This document shows, in pieces, positions 9,443 to 17,593 of a DNA stretch of 64,000 bases. Every line of letters starts with the position of its first letter. Position 1 is the stretch's first letter. The notes under the pieces were generated by a model. It saw nothing but the letters and a program-made list of their open reading frames with translations. It was not told the DNA's origin and made no database searches. Location of the stretch: NCBI GenBank assembly GCA_013372975.1, contig JABXIS010000011.1, positions 62,001-126,000 on the forward strand, written 5' to 3'. Position numbers and translations under genes: made by a program. The DNA is from Alphaproteobacteria bacterium (GTDB lineage: Bacteria > Pseudomonadota > Alphaproteobacteria > Sphingomonadales > Kordiimonadaceae).

Positions 9443-10704
9443 GCATCATGAAATCGCTTATGGGGGCATCCCTTATGGCCCTGATGGCCGGCACAGCCAG
9501 CGCCGAAGATATTGCGATCACGGGCGGCACCGCCTTCACTGATGGCGGCAAGGGCAAGGTGGAGAACGCAACAGTGTTGATCCACGACGGCAAAATCCAG
9601 TCTGTAACAGCAGGGGGTGATGTGCCTCAGGGCTACCGCACGGTTGATGCTGCGGGCAAATGGGTAACTGTGGGCTTTATGGCCGCAGGCACCGAGCTTG
9701 GCCTCAGGGAAGTCAGCCTTTCTGGCAACATCACAGACCATAATGCGTCGAAGGCCAGCAACACCATCGGCATGGACGCCTATTATGCCTTCAATCCCGC
9801 AAGCCCGGTTATCCCGAACACACGCATTGAAGGTGTGACACGGGCAACGGCTGGCTTAACTGCATCCAAGGATATGTGGGAAGGCCAAGGCCTTGTTATT
9901 GCTCTGGCAGGTGATGACATGATTGTTCGCCGCCACGCCTATGTAGCGCTTGATATGGATGAAGGGTCTGCAAACAGCAATTTTGGCAGTCGTGCGGCCT
10001 TGTGGGACGCGATCATCACGAAGCTTGAGCATGCGCGCCCGGACGAGGATAATGACGGCGACAAGGACGACAAGAAAGCCAAGAAGCCAAAGTATGACAG
10101 TGGCAAGGAAGCGCTGGATCGTGTGATGAAAGGCGAAGTGCCTCTCATGATTACGGTTGAGCGCAGGCAGGATATTCTGCACACCATCGCGCTCAAGAAG
10201 CGATTTGGTATCAATGTCGTGATCCATGGCGGTGCCGAAGCCTGGATGGTGGCCGACGAGCTGGCATCAGCGGGCATTCCTGTGGTGTTGGATCCAATCC
10301 GCAATTTGCCGGAGGATTTTGACACTTTGGCAAACACAGGTGCTGCCGCTGCGCGCTTGCATGCAGCAGGCGTGAAAGTTGCCTTCCTGCCACCGGATAC
10401 ACACAACAGCCGACTTGTGGTGCAAAGCGCGGGCAACGCGGTTGCCATGGGCATGCCGTGGGATGCGGCGGTGGATGCTATCAGCAAAAATCCTGCCGAG
10501 ATCTTTGGAGTGGCTGGTAGTTACGGCACGCTTGAGGCTGGCAAAGACGCCGACGTTGTGGTGTGGGATGGTGATCCGCTTGAACTTATGACAAGCCCTG
10601 ATGCCGTGTTTATCCGCGGCGAGGAAGTACCGCTTGTATCCCGCCAAACCAAACTGCGAGACCGGTACAAGGACATCAGCCGGGCGCCAGCTTTCAAGAA
10701 ATAG
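9439..10704 (+). CDS. secreted amidohydrolase paralogue lacking the HxH metal site
   Basis: A 421-residue protein with a signal peptide (ending TASA-ED) and the same overall architecture as the upstream gene, including the C-terminal LEAGKDADVVVWDGDPLEL strand. Where active members have TPGxIDxHxH it has TVGFMAAGTELG, so the first metal ligands are gone. An insert rich in Asp and Lys (DEDNDGDKDDKKAKK) lies at about residues 194-208. It is probably a non-catalytic or altered partner of the upstream enzyme. The overlapping ATGA start supports equimolar synthesis. A terminator follows. Confidence 0.85.
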   Translation: MSIMKSLMGASLMALMAGTASAEDIAITGGTAFTDGGKGKVENATVLIHDGKIQSVTAGGDVPQGYRTVDAAGKWVTVGFMAAGTELGLREVSLSGNITDHNASKASNTIGMDAYYAFNPASPVIPNTRIEGVTRATAGLTASKDMWEGQGLVIALAGDDMIVRRHAYVALDMDEGSANSNFGSRAALWDAIITKLEHARPDEDNDGDKDDKKAKKPKYDSGKEALDRVMKGEVPLMITVERRQDILHTIALKKRFGINVVIHGGAEAWMVADELASAGIPVVLDPIRNLPEDFDTLANTGAAAARLHAAGVKVAFLPPDTHNSRLVVQSAGNAVAMGMPWDAAVDAISKNPAEIFGVAGSYGTLEAGKDADVVVWDGDPLELMTSPDAVFIRGEEVPLVSRQTKLRDRYKDISRAPAFKK

Positions 10705-10724
10705 GCGTTAGCGCGAGAGACGAG

Positions 10725-10750
10725 AAAGCCGGGTTTTTGCCCGGCTTTTC
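10725..10750 (+). terminator. terminator of the amidohydrolase operon
   Basis: AAAGCCGGG and CCCGGCTTT arms surround a 6-nt loop and run directly into TTTTCT, 21 bp after the stop codon. Confidence 0.85.
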
Positions 10751-10773
10751 TATAAGAAAAACAGGAGACGATT

Positions 10774-11823
10774 ATGCGAGGACTATTGAAAGCTGTGCTT
10801 CTGGTGGCTGTAGTGGCGGTACCCGCGCGCGCAGGCAAGATGGCCGATGATTTTGTTCGGGGCGCAGGTAAAGAGGGAAACGCCTCTTTCTACATGTTGA
10901 CGCAAGATGATGCGGTGGCCGACAACGCTGGTGACAAACTTTTCCAGAATACGCCTGTGCGGATTGCCAGTGTCACCAAGACCTTCGTGGCGGCCACGGC
11001 GCTCCGGCTTGTGGAGGAAGGCAAACTTGATCTTTCGAAATCCATCAACAGCTACATCGCTCCCCGATATGACGCCATGTTGCGTAGCGATGGTTATGAC
11101 ACGGTGGCTATCACGGTAAAACATCTGCTGTCACATACAGGTGGCCTTGTGGACCACACCCATTCGCCGAAATTCTTTGAAATCCTGTCAGCTGATCCCA
11201 CCCATCATTGGACACGGGATGAACAAGTGCAGGGGGCAGTTGACTGGCTTGATCCCGTTGGAAAGCCGGGCGAGAAATTCAGTTATTCAGATACGGGTTA
11301 TGTGCTGTTGGGGCATATCATTGAAAAACGCTCAGGGCTCGCGCTGGCGGCGGCCGTGCGCCAATATCTGGGGCTGGAAAATCTTGGCCTCGAAAACACC
11401 TATTGGGAGTTGGTGGAAGAAAACCCGGACGCCGAAGCACGCCGCGCCCACCAGTATTTTCAAGGTCAGGACACCCATGGCTGGAGCGCCACGTTGGACC
11501 ATTATGGTGGCGGCGGGCTGGTTTCTACCACCCAGGATATGGCCAGGTTTTTCGCTGCCCTGTTCTCGGGTAAGGTCTTCAAAAATGCGGAAACGCTCGA
11601 TTTGATGTTGTCCGCAGACGGCCTGCCAGCTGACAGTCCCTATAGGCTGGGCGTGTTCGAACGGCATGAAGGTGGCGAGACATTTTACGAGCATTCAGGT
11701 TTCTGGGGCACGCTTGTACTTTATGTACCGTCTCAGAAGCGGGCAATCGCTGGCGCGGTCTTGCGCCAGAAAGACTATAAAGCCATGCGCGAAGTGATGA
11801 TTGAGGCGATAGCGCGCCAGTAA
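10774..11823 (+). CDS. class C beta-lactamase-like serine hydrolase
   Basis: A 349-residue periplasmic serine hydrolase (Pfam Beta-lactamase family, which includes esterases, D-aminopeptidases and penicillin-binding-like enzymes). A signal peptide ends at PARA-GK. The catalytic SxxK is SVTK, the second motif appears as YSDTGY in place of YxN, and HSGFWG is the third motif. The start is preceded by an excellent CAGGAGACG. A terminator separates it from the amidohydrolases, but the shared direction suggests a common peptide or amide theme. True beta-lactamase activity is not implied. Confidence 0.85.
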   Translation: MRGLLKAVLLVAVVAVPARAGKMADDFVRGAGKEGNASFYMLTQDDAVADNAGDKLFQNTPVRIASVTKTFVAATALRLVEEGKLDLSKSINSYIAPRYDAMLRSDGYDTVAITVKHLLSHTGGLVDHTHSPKFFEILSADPTHHWTRDEQVQGAVDWLDPVGKPGEKFSYSDTGYVLLGHIIEKRSGLALAAAVRQYLGLENLGLENTYWELVEENPDAEARRAHQYFQGQDTHGWSATLDHYGGGGLVSTTQDMARFFAALFSGKVFKNAETLDLMLSADGLPADSPYRLGVFERHEGGETFYEHSGFWGTLVLYVPSQKRAIAGAVLRQKDYKAMREVMIEAIARQ

Positions 11824-11860
11824 ATTCGCCGCGCTAAACTAAAGCCCACGTGGTGCGCTG

Positions 11861-11893
11861 CCGTTAATTTGTTATTGTATAACAAATTAACGG
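11861..11893. promoter_or_regulatory. perfect 15-bp inverted repeat before the dioxygenase
   Basis: The arms CCGTTAATTTGTTAT (11861-11875) and ATAACAAATTAACGG (11879-11893) are exactly complementary with a 3-nt spacer. The right arm abuts the GGGGGAACG ribosome-binding site of the gene starting at 11904. It could be an operator for a dimeric regulator or an mRNA hairpin in the 5' leader. Confidence 0.6.
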
Positions 11894-11903
11894 GGGAACG
11901 ACT

Positions 11904-12542
11904 ATGCATAAACCAATGCTTTCCAGAAGAGGTTTGCTGGCGCAATTAGGCTGCGCCCTGCCAATCGTAGGGTTGACTGCCAATGCTTGGGCGCAAGGCG
12001 GGCCAACAGTGACACCGCGGCAAACCGAAGGGCCTTTTTACCCACGCCAGAAACCTGCCGATATTGATAATGACCTGACAGCGTTTGGCACCAGTAGCAG
12101 GCCGGCTGTGGGTGATCAGTTAACAGTTCAAGGCAGGGTTCTGGACCGCTCCGGTAACCCTATCCCCGGTGCGCGGGTGGAGTTTTGGCATTGCGATACA
12201 CATGGCACCTACCATCATGTTGGTAGTGACGGCCAAATCGATCAATATTTTCAGGGATATGGCGAGATGTTGACAGATGTAGAGGGGCATTATGATTTTC
12301 GCACTATCAAGCCTGGAATCTATCCGGGGCGTGCCTGCCACATACACTTCAAAGTCTTTGCGCCGGGGCACCGCCCGCTGACGTCGCAGATGTATTTCGA
12401 CACTGAAATGGAAGCCAATTTAAGGGATGGCATTTACCGTCGCCTGAGCGAAGCCGAGCGTAAGGCAGTCACCTTGTCGACAAGCTCAAGAAGTGGGAGG
12501 CAATCGTCCATTGAAGGTCAGCTTGACGTCGTCGTGGCCTGA
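11904..12542 (+). CDS. intradiol ring-cleavage dioxygenase family protein, exported
   Basis: A 212-residue protein of the protocatechuate 3,4-dioxygenase/catechol dioxygenase beta-sandwich family, which uses non-haem Fe(III) to open catechol rings. The N-terminus LSRRGLLAQLGCALPIVG is Tat-like (twin Arg), suggesting export in folded form. Iron ligands are visible: Tyr in HGTYHH, Tyr in IYPGR, and the two His of CHIHFKV. TEGPFYP is a typical early motif. No other aromatic degradation gene is adjacent, so the substrate is unclear. It is preceded by a striking inverted repeat. Confidence 0.87.
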   Translation: MHKPMLSRRGLLAQLGCALPIVGLTANAWAQGGPTVTPRQTEGPFYPRQKPADIDNDLTAFGTSSRPAVGDQLTVQGRVLDRSGNPIPGARVEFWHCDTHGTYHHVGSDGQIDQYFQGYGEMLTDVEGHYDFRTIKPGIYPGRACHIHFKVFAPGHRPLTSQMYFDTEMEANLRDGIYRRLSEAERKAVTLSTSSRSGRQSSIEGQLDVVVA

Positions 12543-12618
12543 CCTGAAACGCAGAAATATATGTTGGCTGATTTCATTTTTTTAGGCCAGTAACAGGCCT
12601 TATACCTTCAGGAGGTCA

Positions 12619-13122
12619 TCAGTGGGGGCGCCCCAACATTTGGTTCAGTCGCATTTTGCGTGGGTGGGGTGTGCCTGTCTCCGCATAATATTTGCAGTCC
12701 TCTAGCACGCGTTTAAGCAAACGCCCGGAAACAAGTTTGAACATAAAGCCAAAAAGGGGTGTCACTTCCACTTCCGGCGAAATCACAAGCTTGCTTTTTG
12801 TCGCGCTCACTTCTTCCACACACCAGCGATTTAGGGCGTTTTTGAACTGTTTGGGCACTTTGGTTGCCTTGTAGGTCAGGCATCTGATGCTGGCATTGTT
12901 TTCCACCAGATATTCTTCTACATCCTGATGGCCAAACAGGCCGCCTGGTTTCGGGGTGCAACGTCGGCAGGTCACTTTGTCGCCGCCTGGCCCCGCAATT
13001 GATCTGGAGGCGGCAAGGTCGCTGCACCAGTGGCCTATGTCACCAAAATCATCGCTGATGATTGCCCAGACCCTGTCTGCCGGTGCGCCGATGGTGATGG
13101 ATGCTTGTGTCCTGAATTGCAT
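12619..13122 (-). CDS. SRPBCC-family protein (START-like)
   Basis: A 167-residue cytosolic protein with the SRPBCC opening (RTQASITIGAPADRVWAIISDDFGDIGHW) and the terminal helix SGRLLKRVLEDCKYYAE that closes the hydrophobic cavity. Such proteins bind or convert lipids, polyketides or aromatics. The ATG at 13122 is preceded by AAAGGGAGC; an 11-codon upstream extension lacks one. It carries a CxxC-like pair in VTCRRCTP. Function is otherwise unknown. Confidence 0.75.
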   Translation of the reverse strand: MQFRTQASITIGAPADRVWAIISDDFGDIGHWCSDLAASRSIAGPGGDKVTCRRCTPKPGGLFGHQDVEEYLVENNASIRCLTYKATKVPKQFKNALNRWCVEEVSATKSKLVISPEVEVTPLFGFMFKLVSGRLLKRVLEDCKYYAETGTPHPRKMRLNQMLGRPH

Positions 13123-13190
13123 GATCTGCTCCCTTTGTCTGCCGGGTCTCCCCAACAGACAAAACGAGCTATTCGTGCAAAAGGTTCGCT

Positions 13191-15218
13191 TTATTTGTAT
13201 TTTTCAAACCATGCGAGGATGTTTTCCACCTTGGCGATCAGGCGAGAAGGCCTGCCTGCGATACCGTGGGGGCTGCCCGGCACACGTACCATAAGGGTGT
13301 CCACACGTCTTAGCTTCAGGGCCTGATAGAATTGCTCCGTCTCGGATATCGGCGTACGGCGGTCGGCCTCACCTGTGATCAGGAGGGTTGGTGTTTTCAC
13401 GTTCCCTACCAGCGACAGCGGCGAGCGTTTCCAATAGTGTTCCACATTATCCCACGGCATGCCGGGGAACTGGTTTGGCACCTGATAAAGATAGCTATCT
13501 GCCGTCAGCACCTTCGATATCCAGTTGATCACGGGTTTTGCAACTGCGGCGGCGCGGAACCTGTCCGTGAGGCCAATGGCATAGGCGCTGGCGATGCCGC
13601 CCGCAGAACCACCTGTAATATAAAGCTGGTCAGCATCAATGAACCCAAGGCCGATCATGGCATCCACGCCTGAATTATGATCAGCGAAATCATATTCGCT
13701 GGCGTATTTGTTCTGGAGAAGCAGCGCGAAACGCTCTCCATAGCCAGTGCTGCCGCGGTGATTATCATAAAACACCACATAGCCTTCGGCGGCATAGCGC
13801 TGCATTTCTGCAGAAAAGTTCGGACCGTAGGCTGCGTGCGGGCCACCGTGAATTTCCAGAATGAGAGGATATTTCTTTGTTGGATCAAACCCTGGCGGTG
13901 TCAGATACCAGCCTTGGATTTCCTCGCCGTCGATCGAGGATTTGTAGGAAAGCTCATGCAAGTCGGCCATTGTTTTATGGCCCAGTACTTCCTCATTCAG
14001 GTTGGTTAGCTTACGGGTTTTATTGTGCCGAATGGCAAACAGGTCTGCCGGGCGTTGGGCATTGCCTTGCGTGAAGGCCACCGTGCCGCCTTTAAAGTCA
14101 AAGCTACCGCTTGTATAGGGGCGGCCAAGCGTGGTGCCGCTAAGGCCTGTGATCACGTCCCGCATGTTGCCGTCCAGATCGACATGGCGCACATCGTTGG
14201 TGCCCCTGTTCTCATACTGGAAATAAAGGCCGCGGCTACGGTTGTCCCACACCATATGGTCCACCGATCGGTCGAGCGGCTTGGTCAGGCTTTCGGCCTG
14301 ATCGTCGCCAAAGCGCATCACCATCAGCTCCTGATTGCGGTATGCCAAGGGCTGATTGTCGCTGGCCAGGTATGCAAGGCGTTTGCCGTCTGGGGACAGG
14401 GTCGGGTTTTCCTCGCGGCCTGGCGTGTCGGTGATCTGCCGTATTGCCCCTGCTAGCGAAACCGCGAAAATATCGCTTTCGCGTGCCTGATATTCCCAGT
14501 CGTCGTTACGGTTGGCGCTAAAAAATATTTCACTGCCATTGGCCGAAAAGGCGAGCGGTCCACGGTGGTTAAAGTCATCAGACGTTAGCTGCCGCGCGCT
14601 GCCGCCATCAGCTGGGATGATAAACACATGGCGGAAGGCAGGATCAATAATGCCCTGGCCATCGCGCTGGTACCGGGCTTTGGAAACATAGGTTACTTTT
14701 TCGGCCCATTTGGCACCGGCGGGCTTTTTGGGTGATTTCACTTTCAGGGGTTTGTGATCCGCCGGCACTTTCATGGTGAAAGCAAGGCTGGTGCCGTCTG
14801 GCGCCCAGACAATATCCCTTGGGCTTTTTTCCAGATTGCTGACAAGGGCCGTGCGACCACTTTCCAGCCAATGTACATAAAGCTGGGTGCTGCCTTCTTC
14901 GTTTGAAAGGAAGGCAATTCGGTCCCCCTCTGGTGACCAAACGGGCGTGCTGTAGCTTTTGCGGCCAGACATCAAAGGCACATGTGCGCCGCTGTCCAGA
15001 TCCACCATCCACAGGTTGGTTCGGGTGCGGTCAGTCATGATGTCGTTGCTGCGCCGTTCGTAGATAACGGATCGGCCGTCGGGGGATACAGCAGGGTTGC
15101 CGGCATATTCCAGATCAAACACATCTTCTGACTGAAAGGTGTTCGTGGGGGTGTCCTCAGCCAATACCGGGTGACTGGCAAGCAGGGCTGCAGCAGCAAT
15201 AGCAAGCTGATGTTTCAT
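13191..15218 (-). CDS. periplasmic S9-family prolyl-oligopeptidase-like peptidase
   Basis: A 675-residue exported serine peptidase. The signal peptide ends at PVLA-ED. Residues about 40-400 form WD40-like/TolB-like propeller blades (AVSPDGRSVIYE, VWSPEGDRIAFL, TLSPDGKRLAYL), and residues 420-675 an alpha/beta-hydrolase. The catalytic triad is readable as S538 (GGSAGG), D619 (GEADRR) and H651 (GSPHG). It probably trims short peptides, consistent with the POT transporter and TonB receptor in this window. Confidence 0.92.
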   Translation of the reverse strand: MKHQLAIAAAALLASHPVLAEDTPTNTFQSEDVFDLEYAGNPAVSPDGRSVIYERRSNDIMTDRTRTNLWMVDLDSGAHVPLMSGRKSYSTPVWSPEGDRIAFLSNEEGSTQLYVHWLESGRTALVSNLEKSPRDIVWAPDGTSLAFTMKVPADHKPLKVKSPKKPAGAKWAEKVTYVSKARYQRDGQGIIDPAFRHVFIIPADGGSARQLTSDDFNHRGPLAFSANGSEIFFSANRNDDWEYQARESDIFAVSLAGAIRQITDTPGREENPTLSPDGKRLAYLASDNQPLAYRNQELMVMRFGDDQAESLTKPLDRSVDHMVWDNRSRGLYFQYENRGTNDVRHVDLDGNMRDVITGLSGTTLGRPYTSGSFDFKGGTVAFTQGNAQRPADLFAIRHNKTRKLTNLNEEVLGHKTMADLHELSYKSSIDGEEIQGWYLTPPGFDPTKKYPLILEIHGGPHAAYGPNFSAEMQRYAAEGYVVFYDNHRGSTGYGERFALLLQNKYASEYDFADHNSGVDAMIGLGFIDADQLYITGGSAGGIASAYAIGLTDRFRAAAVAKPVINWISKVLTADSYLYQVPNQFPGMPWDNVEHYWKRSPLSLVGNVKTPTLLITGEADRRTPISETEQFYQALKLRRVDTLMVRVPGSPHGIAGRPSRLIAKVENILAWFEKYK

Positions 15219-15239
15219 TGGTATCCTCCCGTCGACAGC

Positions 15240-15836
15240 TCAGGCTGCCATCTGTTTTTGTTTTTTCCGACCCTTTTGGTAGGCCGCAATTCTCAGCCCG
15301 AGCGCCACGAAACACAGGATCGGGATCCAGCTCACGGGCGACAGTTTTAATATTTCGGGCGCCTTGGAAGCAAATATCGCCCAGATAAAATAGCTGCCAA
15401 CCTTGTGTAGCAATTTCCATCGTTTTGCGCCGAGACGCCGCACTGACGCGTTGTTTGACGTCAGGGTCATGGCAATCAGAAGTGCATAAGCAAGCGCGCC
15501 TGCCGCAAAAACCAACGGCGGGCGGGTTTCATCTGTGAGGGCCAGGTTCGAAAGCACAAACACGCCATGCGCACCGTGGACAAGCGCAAAGCACAGGCCG
15601 ATGTATCGTCTGTTACGCATCAGGAAGCGTGGCCCATTACCGGGCGCAAGGCGGGCAAGGCTCGATGCCGTGAAGGCAAAGAAAAAGAAGATGAAGGCGA
15701 AATCCACGGATGGTGTCATGAGGTAGGGCAGGGCTGCGACGTAACTGCCTGCCGTCATGATCTGGCTGATGGTGTAGCCCACAAGGATCAGTGTCACGGG
15801 AACGAAAATTCGTTTGCCCTCAATCATCTTCAGCAT
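15240..15836 (-). CDS. ferric-reductase-like transmembrane protein
   Basis: A 198-residue inner-membrane protein with about six hydrophobic segments. Candidate haem-ligand histidines occur in FALVHGAHGVF and KLLHKVGSYF, the pattern of the ferric reductase-like domain. I placed the start at 15836 (MLKMIEGKR) because GGGAG lies upstream; the frame continues to 16208 but that part overlaps the divergent acetyltransferase gene and reads like a shadow. No soluble flavin domain is fused, so an electron partner would be separate. Confidence 0.72.
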   Translation of the reverse strand: MLKMIEGKRIFVPVTLILVGYTISQIMTAGSYVAALPYLMTPSVDFAFIFFFFAFTASSLARLAPGNGPRFLMRNRRYIGLCFALVHGAHGVFVLSNLALTDETRPPLVFAAGALAYALLIAMTLTSNNASVRRLGAKRWKLLHKVGSYFIWAIFASKAPEILKLSPVSWIPILCFVALGLRIAAYQKGRKKQKQMAA

Positions 15837-15923
15837 GTGTAGCTCCCTGTTGCATTCCCTTTGCGATGTTGGGATAGTTCCACAAAATTTCCAAAATACC
15901 AATGGCAGACAGCAGGGCCCACG

Positions 15924-16892
15924 ATGGCAAATCCAGACAAACTTGAAATCAAACCAATTCCGGACAGCGACATCAGCGCGTTTCACGATCTGTTGAATGA
16001 TGAAGGCCTTGCCCGCAACGCAGGCACGGTTCCCCATCCCGTTGACCTGGACTGGACGCGCGAGCGCCTGCATACCCGCCGCGAGGAAGAAGCAAAAGGG
16101 ACCATGAAAGATCGTGGCTTCTATGAAGAGGGCACGCTGGTGGGCTCTGGCGGGTATTTTTATCGCGGGGATGATTTGGAGATTGGCTATTCCATTCACC
16201 GTGACCACCGCGGCCGCGGCCTTGCCACGCGTGTTGCTCGCCTGATCATTGATATGGCGCGGGCGGACCGGCTTTCGGGCCCTCTAGTGGCTAATTATTT
16301 CACAGATAACCCGGCATCAGGCCGGGTACTTGAAAAGGTTGGCTTCAGGAAAAACGGGATGGGATCAGGTACGTCCATGGCGCGCGAGGGTGATATTGAA
16401 AGCCAGCGCATGGAACTTCATGGCGATATCTTTCTTGCGGACCCGATAGAGGCTGATTACCCCTTTTTGTTTGATTATCAGAATGACACGCAGGCCCAGT
16501 ATCAGGCAGGCGGAGGAACGCCGTTTGAAAGCCTTGAGGATTATACCGACCATTTGCAAACCGCACTTGCAAATGGGGCGGGCATCCAGAGCATCCTGCA
16601 TGAAGGCACTGTTACCGGATATCTGGCGACTTTTGACCGGCTTGGGCACAGGGAAATCAGCTACTGGATCGGCAGGCCATATTGGAACCGTGGAATTGCC
16701 ACGCAGGCACTTGCCTTGTGGCTTCTGGACAATGATCTGCCTGATGAAGGGCTTTATGCCAGGGTCATGAAGGATCATCCAGCGTCGGCGCGCGTGCTAG
16801 AGAAATGCGGCTTCGTTCGGGTGGGTGAAGATCGCTTTCATTCTGACGTTCGGGGTGGTGATGTGGATGAATATCTCTACCGCATAGATTAA
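15924..16892 (+). CDS. tandem GNAT acetyltransferase
   Basis: A 322-residue protein made of two GNAT folds in one chain. Acetyl-CoA-binding loops appear as HRDHRGRGLATRV (about residue 92) and as a second, RimJ-like RPYWNRGIATQAL (about residue 252). Each half also has the ASGRVLEKVGF or ASARVLEKCGF signature of RimJ/RimL-type N-acetyltransferases. The ATG at 15924 starts the first domain cleanly. It is divergent from the ferric-reductase-like gene. The substrate is unknown. Confidence 0.85.
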   Translation: MANPDKLEIKPIPDSDISAFHDLLNDEGLARNAGTVPHPVDLDWTRERLHTRREEEAKGTMKDRGFYEEGTLVGSGGYFYRGDDLEIGYSIHRDHRGRGLATRVARLIIDMARADRLSGPLVANYFTDNPASGRVLEKVGFRKNGMGSGTSMAREGDIESQRMELHGDIFLADPIEADYPFLFDYQNDTQAQYQAGGGTPFESLEDYTDHLQTALANGAGIQSILHEGTVTGYLATFDRLGHREISYWIGRPYWNRGIATQALALWLLDNDLPDEGLYARVMKDHPASARVLEKCGFVRVGEDRFHSDVRGGDVDEYLYRID

Positions 16893-16927
16893 TCGACCTG
16901 ATCGATTGCTATTAGAAAATCAATCAA

Positions 16928-16957
16928 TTGGATTGAACCCTTCGTGCTGCCTATATT
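16928..16957 (+). promoter_or_regulatory. candidate sigma-70 promoter of the small RNA at 16964
   Basis: TTGGAT (16928-16933), an 18-bp spacer and TATATT (16952-16957) match four and five of six consensus positions. It sits after the acetyltransferase stop and before the double-hairpin element. Confidence 0.45.
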
Positions 16958-16963
16958 CAGGAT

Positions 16964-17076
16964 GTAACGGCTTTCCCCGAAGCGCAAAGTTCCTCGCAAC
17001 TTCGGCCAAGCCCCCAAATCGTTGGCCGAAGTCGTTGCCCTGTCGTCCCTGATCCCCTCAGGGACGACTTTTTTTT
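16964..17076 (+). ncRNA. candidate small RNA with two C-loop hairpins
   Basis: An orphan promoter-to-terminator unit of about 113 nt without a convincing reading frame. The first hairpin has perfect 11-bp arms, ACTTCGGCCAA (16999-17009) and TTGGCCGAAGT (17022-17032), with the loop GCCCCCAAATCG. The second is the terminator at 17042-17076 with the loop TCCCC. Exposed C-runs are typical of sRNAs that pair with Shine-Dalgarno regions, known from alphaproteobacterial anti-SD sRNAs. Family membership cannot be asserted from sequence reading alone. Confidence 0.5.
17042..17076 (+). terminator. strong rho-independent terminator
   Basis: Perfect 11-bp arms GTCGTCCCTGA (17042-17052) and TCAGGGACGAC (17058-17068) with a 5-nt TCCCC loop are followed by eight T. 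Confidence 0.92.
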
Positions 17077-17154
17077 GTCTTCACTGTGAGGGGGCAGGCA
17101 TCTGGCATTGTCCAAGGAACCAGCACTAAGCAAAAGTCATAGAGGGGGAGTTGT

Positions 17155-17583
17155 ATGTCGGATGTCCTTGTTACAGAGGAGCTTCAGGGTCGCATGAGTG
17201 CGATGCTCGACATGCTGAATGAGGGGCGGATACTGGACACTTTGGTTGAATTCTACGCTCCTGATGCCTGTGTCTATGAAAATGATAATCTGTTTGCAGA
17301 ATCCCGCGCAGAGGCTTACGCCCGGCAACAACCCTTTGTGGAGGGTTGCTCAGGCGTTTATGGCGCTGTGCGCGCCATATATCGCGATCTGGGGCGTGGT
17401 ATCGTGGTTTTGGAAAATAAAACGCGGTACGACCATCCAGACTATGGTCCCGGCGAAATTGATGGTGTGCATGTGCTCTATTGGTATGAAGGGCTGATCA
17501 CACGCGAGGAATATTTCTCGGGTGCACGCGCCGCCGAAACCGCCAATTTTTGGTCGTCACTGAAGCGCTCCGCTACATCCTGA
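17155..17583 (+). CDS. SnoaL/NTF2-like protein
   Basis: A 142-residue cytosolic protein with the cone-shaped SnoaL/NTF2 pattern: an N-terminal helix, FYAPDACVYEN (the typical post-helix strand), and later strands ending in IDGVHVLYWYEGLITREEYFSG. The start follows GAGGGGGAG. The family includes cyclases, isomerases and non-enzymatic binding proteins, so no reaction can be assigned. It converges on oxyR with 10 bp between the stops. Confidence 0.75.
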   Translation: MSDVLVTEELQGRMSAMLDMLNEGRILDTLVEFYAPDACVYENDNLFAESRAEAYARQQPFVEGCSGVYGAVRAIYRDLGRGIVVLENKTRYDHPDYGPGEIDGVHVLYWYEGLITREEYFSGARAAETANFWSSLKRSATS

Positions 17584-17593
17584 CGCGAAGGCC

